DNA from: Reticulitermes lucifugus
Lineage: Eukaryota; Arthropoda; Insecta; Blattodea; Rhinotermitidae
Length of the DNA stretch: 23,603 nt
Direction of reading: 5' to 3'
Assembly (NCBI GenBank): GCA_026260175.1
Contig: JAKCWW010008214.1
Span: 3,195-26,797 of the forward strand
Shown here: positions 9,433 through 20,920 of the stretch, in pieces
Layout of the letters: each line of letters begins with the position of its first letter
How positions within the stretch are numbered: position 1 is the first letter of the stretch
Notes under the pieces: model-generated
Seen by the model: only the letters and a program-made list of their open reading frames with translations
What the model was told of the DNA's origin: nothing
The model's database searches: none
Position numbers and translations under genes: made by a program

Positions 9433-10165
9433 CAGACTCTGTATATTATGCATCTAGAACCGTCCTACACTGTGCATTGGGCTGTTGAATTCACATCTCT
9501 TACAGTGGCTGACACACAAGGTGGTGGGTTGTGCAGCAGCAAGAAGTTAAACCAACACTTTGTTAACTGCTACCACCTGCTGTAGCTCACAGGTTTCAGA
9601 ATACTGCACTTTTATTAGAAAGTGTTCCAGGGCCCTGCCCCTAAAAATGAAGGCCTGAAAATTCATGCATGAAATTTTGTAAGACAAATTAGAGAATTGA
9701 TTTTTTAAGGTATTTAATTATCTCAGGCATAAGGGAAATAACTGATGGCTACAGCACTGAGTTGCCAAGCCACATTTCTGAGACAAAAGAACAGCAACAA
9801 CTTCTGTTCATAATTTGTAATATGTCAGCCTCACAATATTTATAGCATTATAGTGTTAAAGTCATCATGCAAAATCATAACCAGTTGACTTTGTAACTGC
9901 CAAATTTCCATCTTATATGTCAGCCACTTAGTGGTTCCCACTATGTGGCAAGATCTCTTTCTGTCCCAGTGTTCCTGGAATTAAAGTTTTGGAACCACAG
10001 GAGTTTATTTTGGTTCAGGTCTAATGATGTGCTGCTGGGAGAAATGACAAATTTTTACCTTAACAGATGTCGCAGTGGACTTCTGTTCATATTATATTTT
10101 CTTATGCACATCATCTTTTCTTGCTGCTGCTGTGTGTAAGGTAGAATAAATCACAGTATCCAGTA
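9433..10165 (+). other. Probable 3' untranslated region of the phosphatase gene
   Basis: AT-rich sequence after the stop with no convincing coding frame. It is bounded here at the first canonical AATAAA (10145-10150). The true cleavage site cannot be fixed from sequence, and longer UTRs using later signals are possible. Confidence 0.5.
10145..10150 (+). promoter_or_regulatory. Candidate polyadenylation signal AATAAA for the phosphatase gene
   Basis: First AATAAA on the + strand downstream of the stop at 9432, about 710 bases away. Cleavage would be expected 10-30 bases further on. Assignment is by position only. Confidence 0.45.
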
Positions 10166-11450
10166 CAATAGCTTGAGCCATAACATTTTGGCTCATGGGC
10201 ATACAATCTGCACACTCAAGCTCATGACACCTCATAGAGTTAAGCTGTCATTTGACATTTTTATACCTATCTCTTCTTGTCCTATCACAGGTGTTTTGTA
10301 ATAATATATAGTGAGCCCTGTCATATATGTACTATATTCATATTTCAGCTGTATGCAATCCAAGTTCATACTGTTTGATACCTTGCATTTTTGTACATAT
10401 TTTGCTGGCCTTAGAAGCCAAATATTATAGCAAAAGCAGTATGAACACTGTACAGGAATATGTTTGATTAAAGAGAGCTTAGCTTTCAAGAAAAAGGTTG
10501 AAGGGCCCATTCTTAACAACCTCATGCTCAGAACACCAATTGCACTCAAATGTTTGGTGCTTCACTATTAATAAATTTAAGCGCTTGCAAAATAAAATTA
10601 ATGTTACATTTACCTTCATTATTACAACTTTACAAATTAAACTAATACACTCTGGGAAGTCAAGGGCTTTCCTTTGTCAATGCAGTCAAATATTTACGGA
10701 GTTATAGGTTTGACTGAACTGCTGGTTGCATGTAACAATTTGCTCATTAAATAATCCAGTCACAACACACATATAGAACTAAAGTTAAAACTAAACTAAG
10801 TACATCAAGCCCTTCTCATTCACAACTTCACATTTTGCAACATTGCTGATTCACAGCAGAATTATTGTGGCAACCTCCATGCATCACAGTTTTTGCACAA
10901 GGTGGGCATGAAGGTTATTTAGTTGTGGATATTTGCATGATAAATAAATGATCTTACATATAAAAATTGTCAGATCAGGTGCATACAGTATACCTTCTAT
11001 ATGTGCATGCCAGTCACTTTTAAAAAGAGACGGAAAGATACAGCTTGCCATGCTTAAATATCCACATATGTTGAATATAAGTCAATGTATTACAGTTTGT
11101 GGCACAGTGGTGATGTGCAAGCTAGGAAATGTTATGTCCAAGCATCCACCCCAGTTCACAGCTGGACACGTCTTTCAGACAACAAGGCCTCCCAACAGGA
11201 CATGATAAATCAGTGTCGGTCTTATGTATGAAAGAAGATACCACACGGCATGCAGTTACCAGTATAATTCTCAGCTGGTCATAAGCAAAAATATGGAGAG
11301 TATTGCATAGACAGTCTATGAACCAAACACAAAATAAAATAGGCAGATGGCAGTGTAGGCTGAAACATGTTGGAGGATAATAAAATACACTTGTGACTTA
11401 CAACTTGTGTACTTTTATGGTTATACTGTTCTTTTTCACCCTGTAAAAGA

Positions 11451-11560
11451 CCATGAAGGCCCAGAGGGGGAGTAGAGGTATAGCTCTACTCTTTCTTTAA
11501 TCTCTGCACTAGATGTGGGTGGGTTGTCAACACCACGCCCCAGGGTTATATTGTTATTCA
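11451..11560 (-). repeat. tRNA-derived SINE, copy 4 (partial, body only)
   Basis: Contains the 'gaaggcccagag...gagctctact' type body segment followed by 'ctctgcactagatgtgggtg' and 'caacaccacgccc'. Its minus-strand translation (SAEIKERVELYLYSPSGP) is one I recall from termite and cockroach repeats. The tRNA-like head with boxes A and B is missing. Confidence 0.7.
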
Positions 11561-13156
11561 CCTTACTTTTGGTCTATGAGACCTTTATGTGTTTGAATAT
11601 ATGGAGGAATGAGTGTGCCACTACAGCACAAAATAAGTTTAGAAGCAAGAGTAAGTTATTCATCTTCACTGCAGTGACTGAAATAAATTCATATTCTGAA
11701 GGTATATTTATTACACGAGGATTTTCAAGAACTAAGTAAACACAAACTCACATATACACACATACATTCGCAATGTAAAGGTGTCCCAGAAATGCCCAAG
11801 TTCAATCACTTACAGGAAATCACTTTGCATCATACTTACTTATATTAGGGGATGCCACGCATGCATTTTCCTTTATTCCTGACTGTGTCGCGCCTCCTTT
11901 CATACAGATAAATTTAAATCTGGGTTGTTGACTGACTGCAACCTTTAATCACTTATATTAAGCTGTAAATTAATCATTTAAGAGTAGCATATGAACACTA
12001 AATACAACAGAGTATTAGTAAATTAATAACAAACATGTAATTTGTACTAAATCTATGAAAACATGTGGTTCAGGACATTCCTAAAGACAGATTCTGATGA
12101 GGAGAGCTCTCTGTGCTAGGAGTACAGCAAATTATATAATGTGTTTTGAGGACACAACATGTAGCACCCTACAGTTGAAAATTAATAGCAGATTATCATA
12201 ACCAACAATGTACCACAGAAGGTAGATCGGTATAAAAAAGACAACAAACCTGAATAAAAAATTAATGGTAACAGCCCTAGTTTATACTCACACATAAGGA
12301 ATACACAGTCCTTCCAGTTAAATATTTATACTTAGCTGAATGAAAAACACTATCTCCAGCACCTTCTGTGTGACATAAATAAAAAGAGTCTGTGAAATCT
12401 GTGGATGTAATGGAGAAGGGAAGTGTGAATTATGAAAAGGGACATATCTGAAATCTGCATTGTCTTCAAAAACCTGATCTGTACATTTTCTGGAGCATTT
12501 TGTAAATGACAGGGTTCACTGTATCCATAGAAGCAAAGGGAAGAGAATGTACAAAGGTTGTGTTTGTTCAGGACTGACTTTTTATACATTTCCTATAGAT
12601 TGTTATACATAGCCTGTTCAGTTTGACACATATCTTTACTTTGTTCCTTCAGCTGGCCTGAGGGCATGTGAATCATTTGTTAATGCTGTGGTATAAAAGT
12701 CTATTTTTGTTACTGCTGCTGTTACACCAGGGAAGAGTGAAATGGGTGTAGCACATAACCCTCTCAATTCCTGTAGGGGGTGACATCTATCACCTCCTAG
12801 ATTTACATTAACCAACAACAGTAAACAGTAATCAAAATTTTCCCCAAGCTCCTTTCTTCACACAAAGTGAGTAACATGAAAGCATTATGGGGAGGCTAGT
12901 ATGTCATTCAATCCACAAGTTTCATCTCCAGGAGTATGGAGTTGGTTTTGACAAAATTTGGTAATGAAGGACCTACAATAAAAATTGCTAGATGAATTTA
13001 AGGTCTGTATTGGTCAAACTCTTGCTTAATTAGAGGCTTTAGCCAATCTTTATAATTTTTCCAAAAATGTGCATTGTCATAATAAAAATATAGAAAAACT
13101 GCTTTTAAGATCTACAACAATTACCTAAAATTTAGTACATTTCATTATGGTTTATT

Positions 13157-13174
13157 TATATATATATATATATA
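13157..13174. repeat. (TA)n microsatellite
   Basis: Eighteen bases of alternating TA. Confidence 0.95.
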
Positions 13175-13528
13175 CATGGAGAGTTTATTATATCTCTAGG
13201 AACTAAAGTATTTTGACTGTTGATTAACTTTGTCAATAATCAAATTTGTATCTGCAATAAAACGAAGATCTTGCAAAAAAGAGATATAAAATCACAACAG
13301 ACGAATCTGGGAAGTTCGCATATTTCACACTAAAGCAGAGAAAGTACTCCACCCTTCTAACATGTTGTGTAATATGCACATGCAGAAATGATGAAAACAA
13401 CAGTTGAAAGACAGAAATGTAAACATTGTTAAAACAACAAAGCTTTACATGAGATAACACTAATGAAAGAGAAACTAAATAAGAACTTCATATGTACATT
13501 AAAGCAACGTACTTGTAAAATGTGGCAT

Positions 13529-13534
13529 TTTATT
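13529..13534 (-). promoter_or_regulatory. Candidate polyadenylation signal for the minus-strand exon at 13612
   Basis: AATAAA on the minus strand (TTTATT on +), about 80 bases past the TAG at 13612-13614. The spacing is that of a short 3' UTR and supports 13612-13810 as a terminal exon. Confidence 0.5.
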
Positions 13535-13611
13535 TGCACTCAACTGAAATGAAAAATGCTGGGTTTAAGCCATGCCAGGGATACATATTTCTCTTCATGA
13601 CAGTATCCAGA

Positions 13612-13810
13612 CTAGCTTCTGGGGCTCTTGACACACACAGGCTTAAGCAGAACCAGCTTCATTGAGCCTATACATTCACTGGTTTGGACAGATGTTGCTA
13701 CAGGGAAATACTGTCTCCCTGCAGCTGCAAACTGCAGAAAATAGTCTGATACATCTACTTCACTCTTCCACAACAACCACTGCATAAAGTCTGCAACTTG
13801 AGTAGTCAAA
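13612..13810 (-). CDS. Terminal coding exon of an unidentified protein
   Basis: Minus strand. The acceptor is ctctttccatag, then one base completing a split codon, 65 codons and TAG. The peptide begins LTTQVADFMQWLLWKSEVDV and contains SDYFLQFAAAGRQYFPVATS; it is balanced, with Trp, Cys and charged residues, unlike the AT-driven frames around it. A pyrimidine-rich acceptor and an AATAAA about 80 bases past the stop add support. I do not recognise the family. It needs an upstream exon ending in two bases of a codon; the 36-base exon at 21631 has that phase, as would an alternative end of the 20755 exon. The alternative is that this is a fragment of an unknown repeat. Confidence 0.45.
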
Positions 13811-15656
13811 CTATGGAAAGAGAATCGTGATAAATAAGACATCAATAAAAATATAAGTGGCAAAAAAGGGGTGTCACAGAGAACACAAACTGACTGTTGG
13901 GTGTACAGTAGCAACCAGTGTCACATGGCCATTAATTACCGGTACTGTCCACTCTCTGTCATGAGTTTTACAAAATACAAAACTCTTGCAAAAGCATTTT
14001 GGGTGATTGTTTCATATCAGTGATAAACATGTTTTAAAAATGCAAGACCAAAGACTCAAGAACCAGATTTTGCAGAAGTAGAAGTTCTTAAGATGTTTAC
14101 TTCTTTCAAACAGGAAATGAACAATGTGCCAGTGCACGGTATTGCTAAACATAAAAGAACGCACTGCTGATGCACTTTTTGATGACCTGTTCACATGGAA
14201 GCAACCTCAACATTCTGACCTTGCAGTTGTTATTGTTCCTAAGCGCCTGATCCGCACTCACTTGTCATTTTCTGTGACACCCACTTTAGCTGTAGTTTAT
14301 GACATGGCACATGAATAGAAACCTGTTGACAACTTCTATGTGTCTGGATAACAAACGTTGCCATGTACAAGTACGGAGCCATGAACAAATATGGATCAGT
14401 TCTGTGAAGGGAAACTGGAGGATTTCTCTTCAGATTAATGCTAAGGATAATCTCAGTAAAATGCAGTACATCTACCACAGTAAGGACAATGTGCTCAGTC
14501 ATATTATATTACAAAGTTTCAGTTTACTGCTACCACTGAGCAGAGGAACAGCAGGTCTTGTGAAGTGGTTCGTTGCAATGTGTTCCTGTGTTTTTAAATG
14601 GGAAGTATTCTTGCAGGGCCCATTGTGCTGAGTTGATAGCACAAATACATGTTAAAAAGTGACCTTATTTTATTTTAATGTGTTGTATGAAAGTAATGTG
14701 AGAAAATAAACTGTTGTCCCTTTGTCTTTCAGCTTCTGTTTTTGACTTAGCTCACTTCTGCCTATCTTTGATAAAGGTTGGAATTTATATTTTGCCTACA
14801 ATGACATAATGAAGATGTGGATGATGACAAGCAGGGAGTATGTACAACTAGACATGGAATCTAAATCGCAGCAGAGGCCTCATATTCTTCACAATAATGA
14901 AGTTCCAAATTTATGAGGTGACAGATGGGGCACATAAAAAATCCACGCAGTCACAGGCCGACTTTAAACCAGAGACTCTCTGTATGGATAACCAGTGCCT
15001 TCCCTCTATAACATATCCCACTGTTCACTTACCTTCTGTTAAGTGAATAAATTCAGGTTTGGCCCTTTACAGAACATCAGCCTAGCATTCAGAATGTTCC
15101 TGGACCTGACACCCTTTCCATTTTTTTGTGCTTTCCCTCCCAGGTTTTGTAACAAATGTACTTGCAGTAATGACTTATTTTAACTTTAACATATACTGAG
15201 GCATGCAAGTCAATATAATAACATGTTTTACTAATTCTTTTCCCTTATAAGATCTCCTGATAAGAGCTACTTGACACACACACACACACACACTGGTCTA
15301 TTCTTATCACATGATGATGATATGCAAGTACCAAAACATATTACCATACTGATTTACATACTTTACCAGTAACTAATGTTAGTTAAAGGAGAAGCAGATG
15401 GGAAGAATAAAATGTTACTTAGGGAGACACACAATTGTATCCTGCAATAAAAAATGTACTGATATCTCTTAACAAACAGGAGACACCTGGTTTGACTCTC
15501 AGTGGGAGCTTCATTCTCATGTTTCTCATGGTAATCCCCAGATGCTTCAAGGACGTATCTGGATGGATAGATGGAATACAAACAGCAGGCACACAGTACC
15601 TAAAAATATGAAGGATGTTAAGTAAGTAAATAGTCATTACATTACATGTAGCTTAC
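13811..15656. other. Intron or intergenic, no supported gene
   Basis: CpG-poor, AT-rich DNA. It contains a 65-codon + strand frame (14124-14318) with plausible composition but no splice context, and a (CA)n run at 15274-15293. A minus-strand donor-like site (AG|GTAAGTG near 15017) has no open exon in front of it. Confidence 0.5.
15274..15293. repeat. (CA)n microsatellite
   Basis: Ten AC/CA units without interruption. Confidence 0.95.
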
Positions 15657-15960
15657 TTAGTCCATGAAAGTGTCATTTTTTTCAACATAATCCCTGAGCA
15701 CATTAATGCATGTGTCCCATCTGGGCACAAGTTTAAAATTCCACTGCAGTAAATATGGGGCTCTTGCATTTCCAGCCATTCATGAACTGCCACTTACACT
15801 TTCTCATTATTGTGGAATCAGTAATCTCCCAAGTGTGGCTCAAGCCACAGGGTGGATGATCCAGAAGTTCCCAGTGAAATAACCACAACTCTTGTGTCAC
15901 ATGTGTGCCATGTCATCATGCTGAGGGATCACACCTCACAATGGATCAAAACTCCTCATT
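15657..15960 (-). mobile_element. Mariner transposase remnant (C-terminal part, disabled)
   Basis: Reading the minus strand with frame changes gives, in the order of a mariner transposase: GVIPQHDDMAHM (the second-Asp HDNARPH region), WELLDHPP, HLG...FHNNEKV, VAVHEWLEMQEPHIYCSGIL, and PRWDTCINVLRDYVEK before TAA at 15657-15659. The SPDLAPSDFHLFGPL segment that would carry the third catalytic Asp is deleted. At least two frameshifts and internal stops make it inactive. No terminal inverted repeat was seen. It is a different subfamily from the element at 16361. Confidence 0.88.
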
Positions 15961-16360
15961 TTAATTCTTATGACCTAGGGAAATTTACTTAACATCTCTT
16001 GCAGACCATGACCATTTCTCCCATTTTGGAGACACTACACTCCTCCAAAAAGCTGGTAATTATTTACCAGTCAACACAACATGACATCCCAGATGGCTTC
16101 AATCTTCATCGACATCAATGTGAGAACCTCGAATCTCACAAACCTGATAACGCTTTCCACATCTACATCCCATTTATTCCTTTATTGTTCCCATTCATCT
16201 CTTGATCAGGATAACAGTAGGATCAGAATCAAGATGGCTGAGCTGATTTTCAAAAACACTCTAAAACCAGCAAATGTACTGCACAATGCAATTATTATTT
16301 GTACAGAACATCCAGATAAATACAAAACAATATATTCACATATATGTGTAACATATGATG

Positions 16361-16384
16361 TCTGATCAGAAAGTATTGAGACAG
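16361..16384 (+). repeat. Mariner left terminal inverted repeat
   Basis: Pairs with the complement of 17291-17314. The core 'tattgaga' is identical in the two ends. Confidence 0.85.
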
Positions 16385-17290
16385 AATTAATGTCCGACAA
16401 ACTGTGTACGGATGCATCTACAATGAATGTGTGTGACACAGTATTGTATCTGTACAGCTTATATCACTACTTCAGTCATTTGTGGCCATGTGTCTCAGTC
16501 AGAACGTTTTTTTCATTGTTTAATTAATCATGTCTGAAAGTACAGAACAACACATGAGCAAATTTTGTGAATGGGAAGCCAAAAATAAAAAATTATACTA
16601 ATACAAATAGGCTTCTGTGACACAACAAAAATGCAGCATGTATTTTTGAGTGATTCTGTTGTTTTAAGAATAAACGAAACCCCACTCAAAAAGATCCAGC
16701 AGTCCAGTGTGGTGTGAAATGACAGAACACATCATCTGTGAAATGGAAATGTATGGTCCATGTCAAACCATTCTGAGTGAAGATTTCAGAATGAGGTAAA
16801 AGTTGTTCCAATACTACCTTCCAAGACAACCAACACAGAAGTAGAAAGAAAACTGCCAGTCTGTGGCTTCCCACTTTCTTGCATATGTAGAAATCAATCA
16901 AACTTCCTAAGTGTCATAACTTTTGTTCCACCATTGGCTACAGTTATGACCTCAAAACTAAGAAGCAGTCACCAGTCACCACTCAACACAGCTTGTATAG
17001 CAGTTTTAGCTACAAAGAATATTCCAAAAGTGAACAAGCTTCTACACTCACTATGACTTTTTCCTGTTCCCTAAACTCAAAATCAGTCTTGAAAGGCAAA
17101 ATTATGTCATGTTGAAACAACCCAATATACGGTGCAATGAAGCAGCCACTGGCGATTTAAAAAACTCAATTCAGAAATGTTCCCAGCATTGGTAGGAACA
17201 GTGAAAAAAATGGTACATACTGGAGGAGCCTGTCTTCAAGGGAAATAAACTCCCATCCCTGTAAATAAGGACTCACAGTTTTCACAGATT

Positions 17291-17314
17291 CAGTCTCAAT
17301 ATTTTTTGATTAGG
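17291..17314 (-). repeat. Mariner right terminal inverted repeat
   Basis: Complement reads cctaatcaaaaaatattgag and onward, matching the left end with a handful of mismatches. A clean TA target duplication is no longer evident. Confidence 0.85.
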
Positions 17315-17476
17315 TTTTATAAGTTGGTAACAAACATGCAAAGCATGGAATGTTTTATAGTCCAGGAAGTATACATGACAACTACCTATCATTAGCATCA
17401 TTCATTGCTACAGTCAGTGCCTTGCTCTGCACCACAGATAATACAACCTGTTCCAAACATTCTTGTCCAAAGAACA

Positions 17477-17530
17477 CTTCTCAACTCAAAAAGTAATGAT
17501 CAACTTCTCAACTCAAAAAGTAATGATCAA
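17477..17530. repeat. Perfect 27-base tandem duplication
   Basis: Two identical copies, 17477-17503 and 17504-17530, with no mismatch. The length is a multiple of three, so the open frame 17405-17608 is preserved and reads LLNSKSNDQ twice. There is no independent evidence that this frame is translated. Confidence 0.95.
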
Positions 17531-20462
17531 ACACCACTACCTGGTCTTCCTTCAAAACCTGACACTTTCTCCATTGGTCAAGAATACAATGAACTAACTT
17601 TGGTGTAAAAAGGAGATGATTCAGCTCTCTTCTAAGTATATTTTTTGTCAAAAGACATATCCTAAAAATATACAAAGAAGATTACCATTTTCTGGGGCAT
17701 GATGCTGTGTAGTCTGGTACAAATTTACCTACTTTTTGGATCAATACTCTGAATACAGACACTGTTCTTTCCTCCAAGATATTTGTAAATCTCCCCCTAA
17801 CCATATGACCCTCAGAAAGTTACCTGGGCTTGTAGGATATCCCTACAAACAGTATCTCCTTATCTCTTGTATAGTTGACAAACAGAAATGGAGCAATGCA
17901 CTGTGTCTGCTGTGCATGAACAAGACACCACACTGAACAACTGAACAGCCAGTCTAAAGCATCCAGATTAATGAACAGAAAAACACAATATATCATTCCT
18001 GCACCTGTAAACATCATAATCCTTTTAAATAAAAACATAATTTACGTCTACAGCATTAATAACATTTCTGGTTTAGAAATCCTTGACATAAAAATATCAA
18101 GATACAACATTCTCTATACATAATCAAAACATACCACCATAACAGTGGTTTGCCACATGATGGAATGCTCCTGCACGTAACAGTAAAAGGTCTATTATTT
18201 ATAAAGAATACTGACATCACCAGCCAGTACAGAAACTGGCACAACTGAACTTCTGCAATCCTCATACAAACCACCAAAGCCAATTGTACAAAAATAATAC
18301 AATAAAGAATTCAGTCAAACTATGGAGAAAAGCCGATACAAATAACAGTATACCATAAAAATGTTGTATGTGAGCAGTTCCAAACTTTGGTGCCTCAAGA
18401 AGCCCTATCTTGAAGTATCAGAAAATGAGCATTTCCACCTGAAATATACCTCCCTTCCAATGGTTTCTCTGCTTTACATGTCACCCTCCCATCTTCCACA
18501 CTACTACTTCATTTTATCTATCATGATTCATGATAACCTTCTCCAAACCATTTGACACATCATACACAGTCCAAGAAGACTGCATTTGAACCAGTGTGGA
18601 AACCACCGGTGTAAACAAAGACACACGTGCACCAGACTTACACCATTCATTACGAATTCAGTGTTTTCTTCATTCATTTACATTTTCATGATCTCTTCCA
18701 CATGTTATGTAGGTTATACTTTATCCACCATCTCTACTGGCATAAAAACTGGCCAATCAAATAACAGGAACAAGTTCATTGAGATGGGTCACATACAGTA
18801 ATCTCACTTTGTCCATAAATCTAACACAAACACCTGGAATGCTGATTAAAATTCATTTGACAGAATTCAATATAATAAATTTATCTTCTGATATCCTGAT
18901 TTAAAATTCATGTTAATTTTTATCTTTAATGGGTTAATAAAGATGGGACAAATGTGTCTATAACATACCAGTACACGATCTTGCTGCTTTCATTTAATTG
19001 TAAAATGTATATGTCCCACTTTTAGTCCATTTCTTAACAGTGTGGCCAGCTTTTACAAAATGGCTACCAACCCCTGATGTAACATCTTAAAAGAATATCA
19101 AGCTTCTCATTTCAACTTTCACTCCTACTCATTTTTTATTCACAAATATGTTACACTATGCTACATACCAACTCATTATTCATAACTATCCTACCATACT
19201 TTGTTTCACACTATATAACCTCAACAATCAATAGTGATTCAAAAAATAAAATAAATAAACATATGGAAGGAAAACTAACACAAAGGAATGCAACCACCAG
19301 CACATGAGGAAAATACTATCACCCACACATACAAATCAAGAAGAATGCTACATGTCATAGTTCATTAGCATGATTCACGTGCCCTATAGATGATCCAAAA
19401 TTTATGCACAAGTAGTGATAGAACATACAAAATTCATTTCCACTCAGAAATTCACATTTCTGAGTGGAAACACTTTTAGAAGTAAATACACTCCCTATTA
19501 TTTACACATCAATTATTCAGTTTGTTAACTACACATGTTCTTCTTTTGTGTTCAGTTTCTCACTATATATCTAATTTACTGAACATTTATAAAACTACAC
19601 AGGTATGAGTGTCCTGTCACGTGTTTCTACCAGCCTGTTTACAGTGCGTGTTTTCATGGTATATGGCCTGTAATTGGTGCAACAGAAAGCAGATTAAGAC
19701 TGAACATACTTCTCCACACTTAATGCTAAATAGGAAGGCAAATGTCCTCACAATTTTATAAATGACAATTTTGATCCCAATATGAATGTATTAGGCAAAC
19801 CAGGAGAAACCAAAACAGCAACAATGTAGGCATTTGTGCTAATGAACAAAGTTCAAAATAATATCTTTGACTGTTGTATACTTTAGAGTCTGAGCATGTG
19901 CAAATACTGTGCATGCATATGTTTTCATTTAGGAACAGCTGGCAACAGTAAGAACATAGGTTGTCATGACAATTCTGTAATGATGACTGCCAATTCGTCT
20001 ACCTTACTTATCACAGTCTGTGACGCAATATGTACATGGGTAGAAAACTGGTAACTTAATTGTGTCTCTTTGAAGTAGTTATGGTTCCTCACACTTTCAC
20101 TGGCCTGGACTATCAGACTATAAAATACTGATGCCTTTTCACCTACACCTGCTTGCCAACCAACGTTATGAACGTCATTATAACAAACAGTTGAATAATA
20201 ATTTTACACTTAGCATAGAACAAAAATTCTTGTAGTAGTATTAACAACAGTTAATTTCATTTCAGAAGAAAATTATCAACCTGTACATCGCAAAATCATA
20301 AATTGCAATAACACAAAGGTTCACAGATGTAATAAAATCAGTTCATGCATACAGGATTGTCAGCTTCCAAAAGCTAATCACTTCTACCATTTTATATTAA
20401 TAAACAATTTAAGAAATTGGTTTACCATCCAGTCTGAAAAATGGTTATACCAGAACCTACAC
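17531..20462. other. AT-rich, CpG-poor stretch without a supported gene
   Basis: No coding frame with good splice sites or family resemblance on either strand. It holds a perfect hairpin at 19437-19470. If 13612 and 20755 belong to one minus-strand gene, this is intron. Confidence 0.55.
19437..19470. repeat. Perfect 14-bp inverted repeat, 6-base loop
   Basis: tttccactcagaaa at 19437-19450 and its exact complement at 19457-19470, separated by ttcaca. There is no U-run after either arm, and this is eukaryotic DNA, so a bacterial terminator is not implied. Confidence 0.95.
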
Positions 20463-20551
20463 CTCAATCTGACCAATCCAACTGCAGCTGCCTTCTCTTG
20501 TGGAGCCGAGAATAGAAACAGGCTGGTTGTGGAGAAACCACATGCATGTTC
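20463..20551 (-). CDS. Weak candidate exon of an unidentified minus-strand gene
   Basis: Minus strand between acceptor catattcag (AG at 20553-20552) and donor AG|GTGTAG (20462). One frame is open throughout: it starts EHACGFSTTSLFLFSAPQEK and ends AAAVGLVRL plus two bases, the phase required by the exon at 13612. A second frame (NMHVVSPQPACFYSRLHKRR) is also open until a TGA near the end. The entry phase does not match the only clear end of the exon at 20755. It may equally be 3' UTR of that exon. Confidence 0.2.
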
Positions 20552-20754
20552 CTGAATATGAAACATGTTACAAATGTTGCAGCCTCTTCTACAGTACTTG
20601 TGGATGATTCACATGACATTCTGGTGATTGTGGAAAACATACAAATGAAATATTGTTATATAAAAATGCACAGTAATACCTGGTAGATTACAGTTAGTGT
20701 GCACAGGTCTTGCGCATGTTAGCAGTCCAGCACATCACACATATCACTCTGGTG

Positions 20755-20920
20755 CTACCCAACTGTTCCCACTTTCTCCTCCACTTCCTGGTTGAGATTC
20801 AGGTTCCTCCAGTCCTGACTCAGATCATCTAAATGATTGTCAAAGTCTACCAGGTGTTCATACATACGTCTTTGCAGCAGGGCAGCTGCTGCACTCTGAG
20901 AGTTGCTTTCTAGAGATATG
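20755..20920 (-). CDS. Coding exon with stop, unidentified helical protein
   Basis: Minus strand. The acceptor is gatgttgcag (20930-20921), then one base completing a codon, 54 codons and TAG at 20755-20757. The peptide starts ISLESNSQSAAAALLQRRMY and continues EHLVDFDNHLDDLSQDWRNL before NLNQEVEEKVGTVG. It is acidic and heptad-like, clearly unlike the surrounding AT-rich frames, and probably alpha-helical or coiled coil. I do not recognise the family. The 36-base exon at 21631-21666 joins in phase and gives ...LEQKDISLES. No AATAAA lies within about 1.6 kb downstream. A weak donor GG|GTAGCA overlaps the stop and would join in phase to the exon at 13612, so this exon may be internal rather than terminal. 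Confidence 0.65.

Larger units (their letters stand above)
10166..13500. other. Intergenic, apparently non-coding
   Basis: AT-rich and CpG-poor. It holds a SINE fragment (11451-11560) and a (TA)n run (13157-13174). Open frames are short and lack splice-site support or family resemblance. A 60-codon minus-strand frame at 12636-12818 is suspicious of a repeat but unassigned. Confidence 0.6.
16361..17314 (+). mobile_element. Decayed mariner element with both terminal inverted repeats
   Basis: The left end at 16361-16384 (tctgatcagaaagtattgag...) matches the complement of the right end, 17291-17314, at most of 24 positions. Between them are decayed transposase pieces in order: a start at 16530 (MSESTEQHMSKFCEW), a region resembling SVASHFLAYVEINQT, and an open stretch from 17055 beginning DFFLFPKLK. 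That is the third catalytic Asp motif of D34D mariners. It runs to IQKCSQHW, followed by stops. At about 950 bases it is shorter than the usual 1.3 kb, so it carries internal deletions as well as many stops. It is a pseudogene and cannot encode a working enzyme. Confidence 0.9.

Noticed and set aside
14994-15130. Minus-strand exon ending at the strong donor AG|GTAAGTG near 15017
   Set aside because: All three frames in front of the donor contain stops close to it, so no coding exon fits.
19437-19470. Hairpin as a transcription terminator
   Set aside because: The window is eukaryotic and no U-tract follows the stem.
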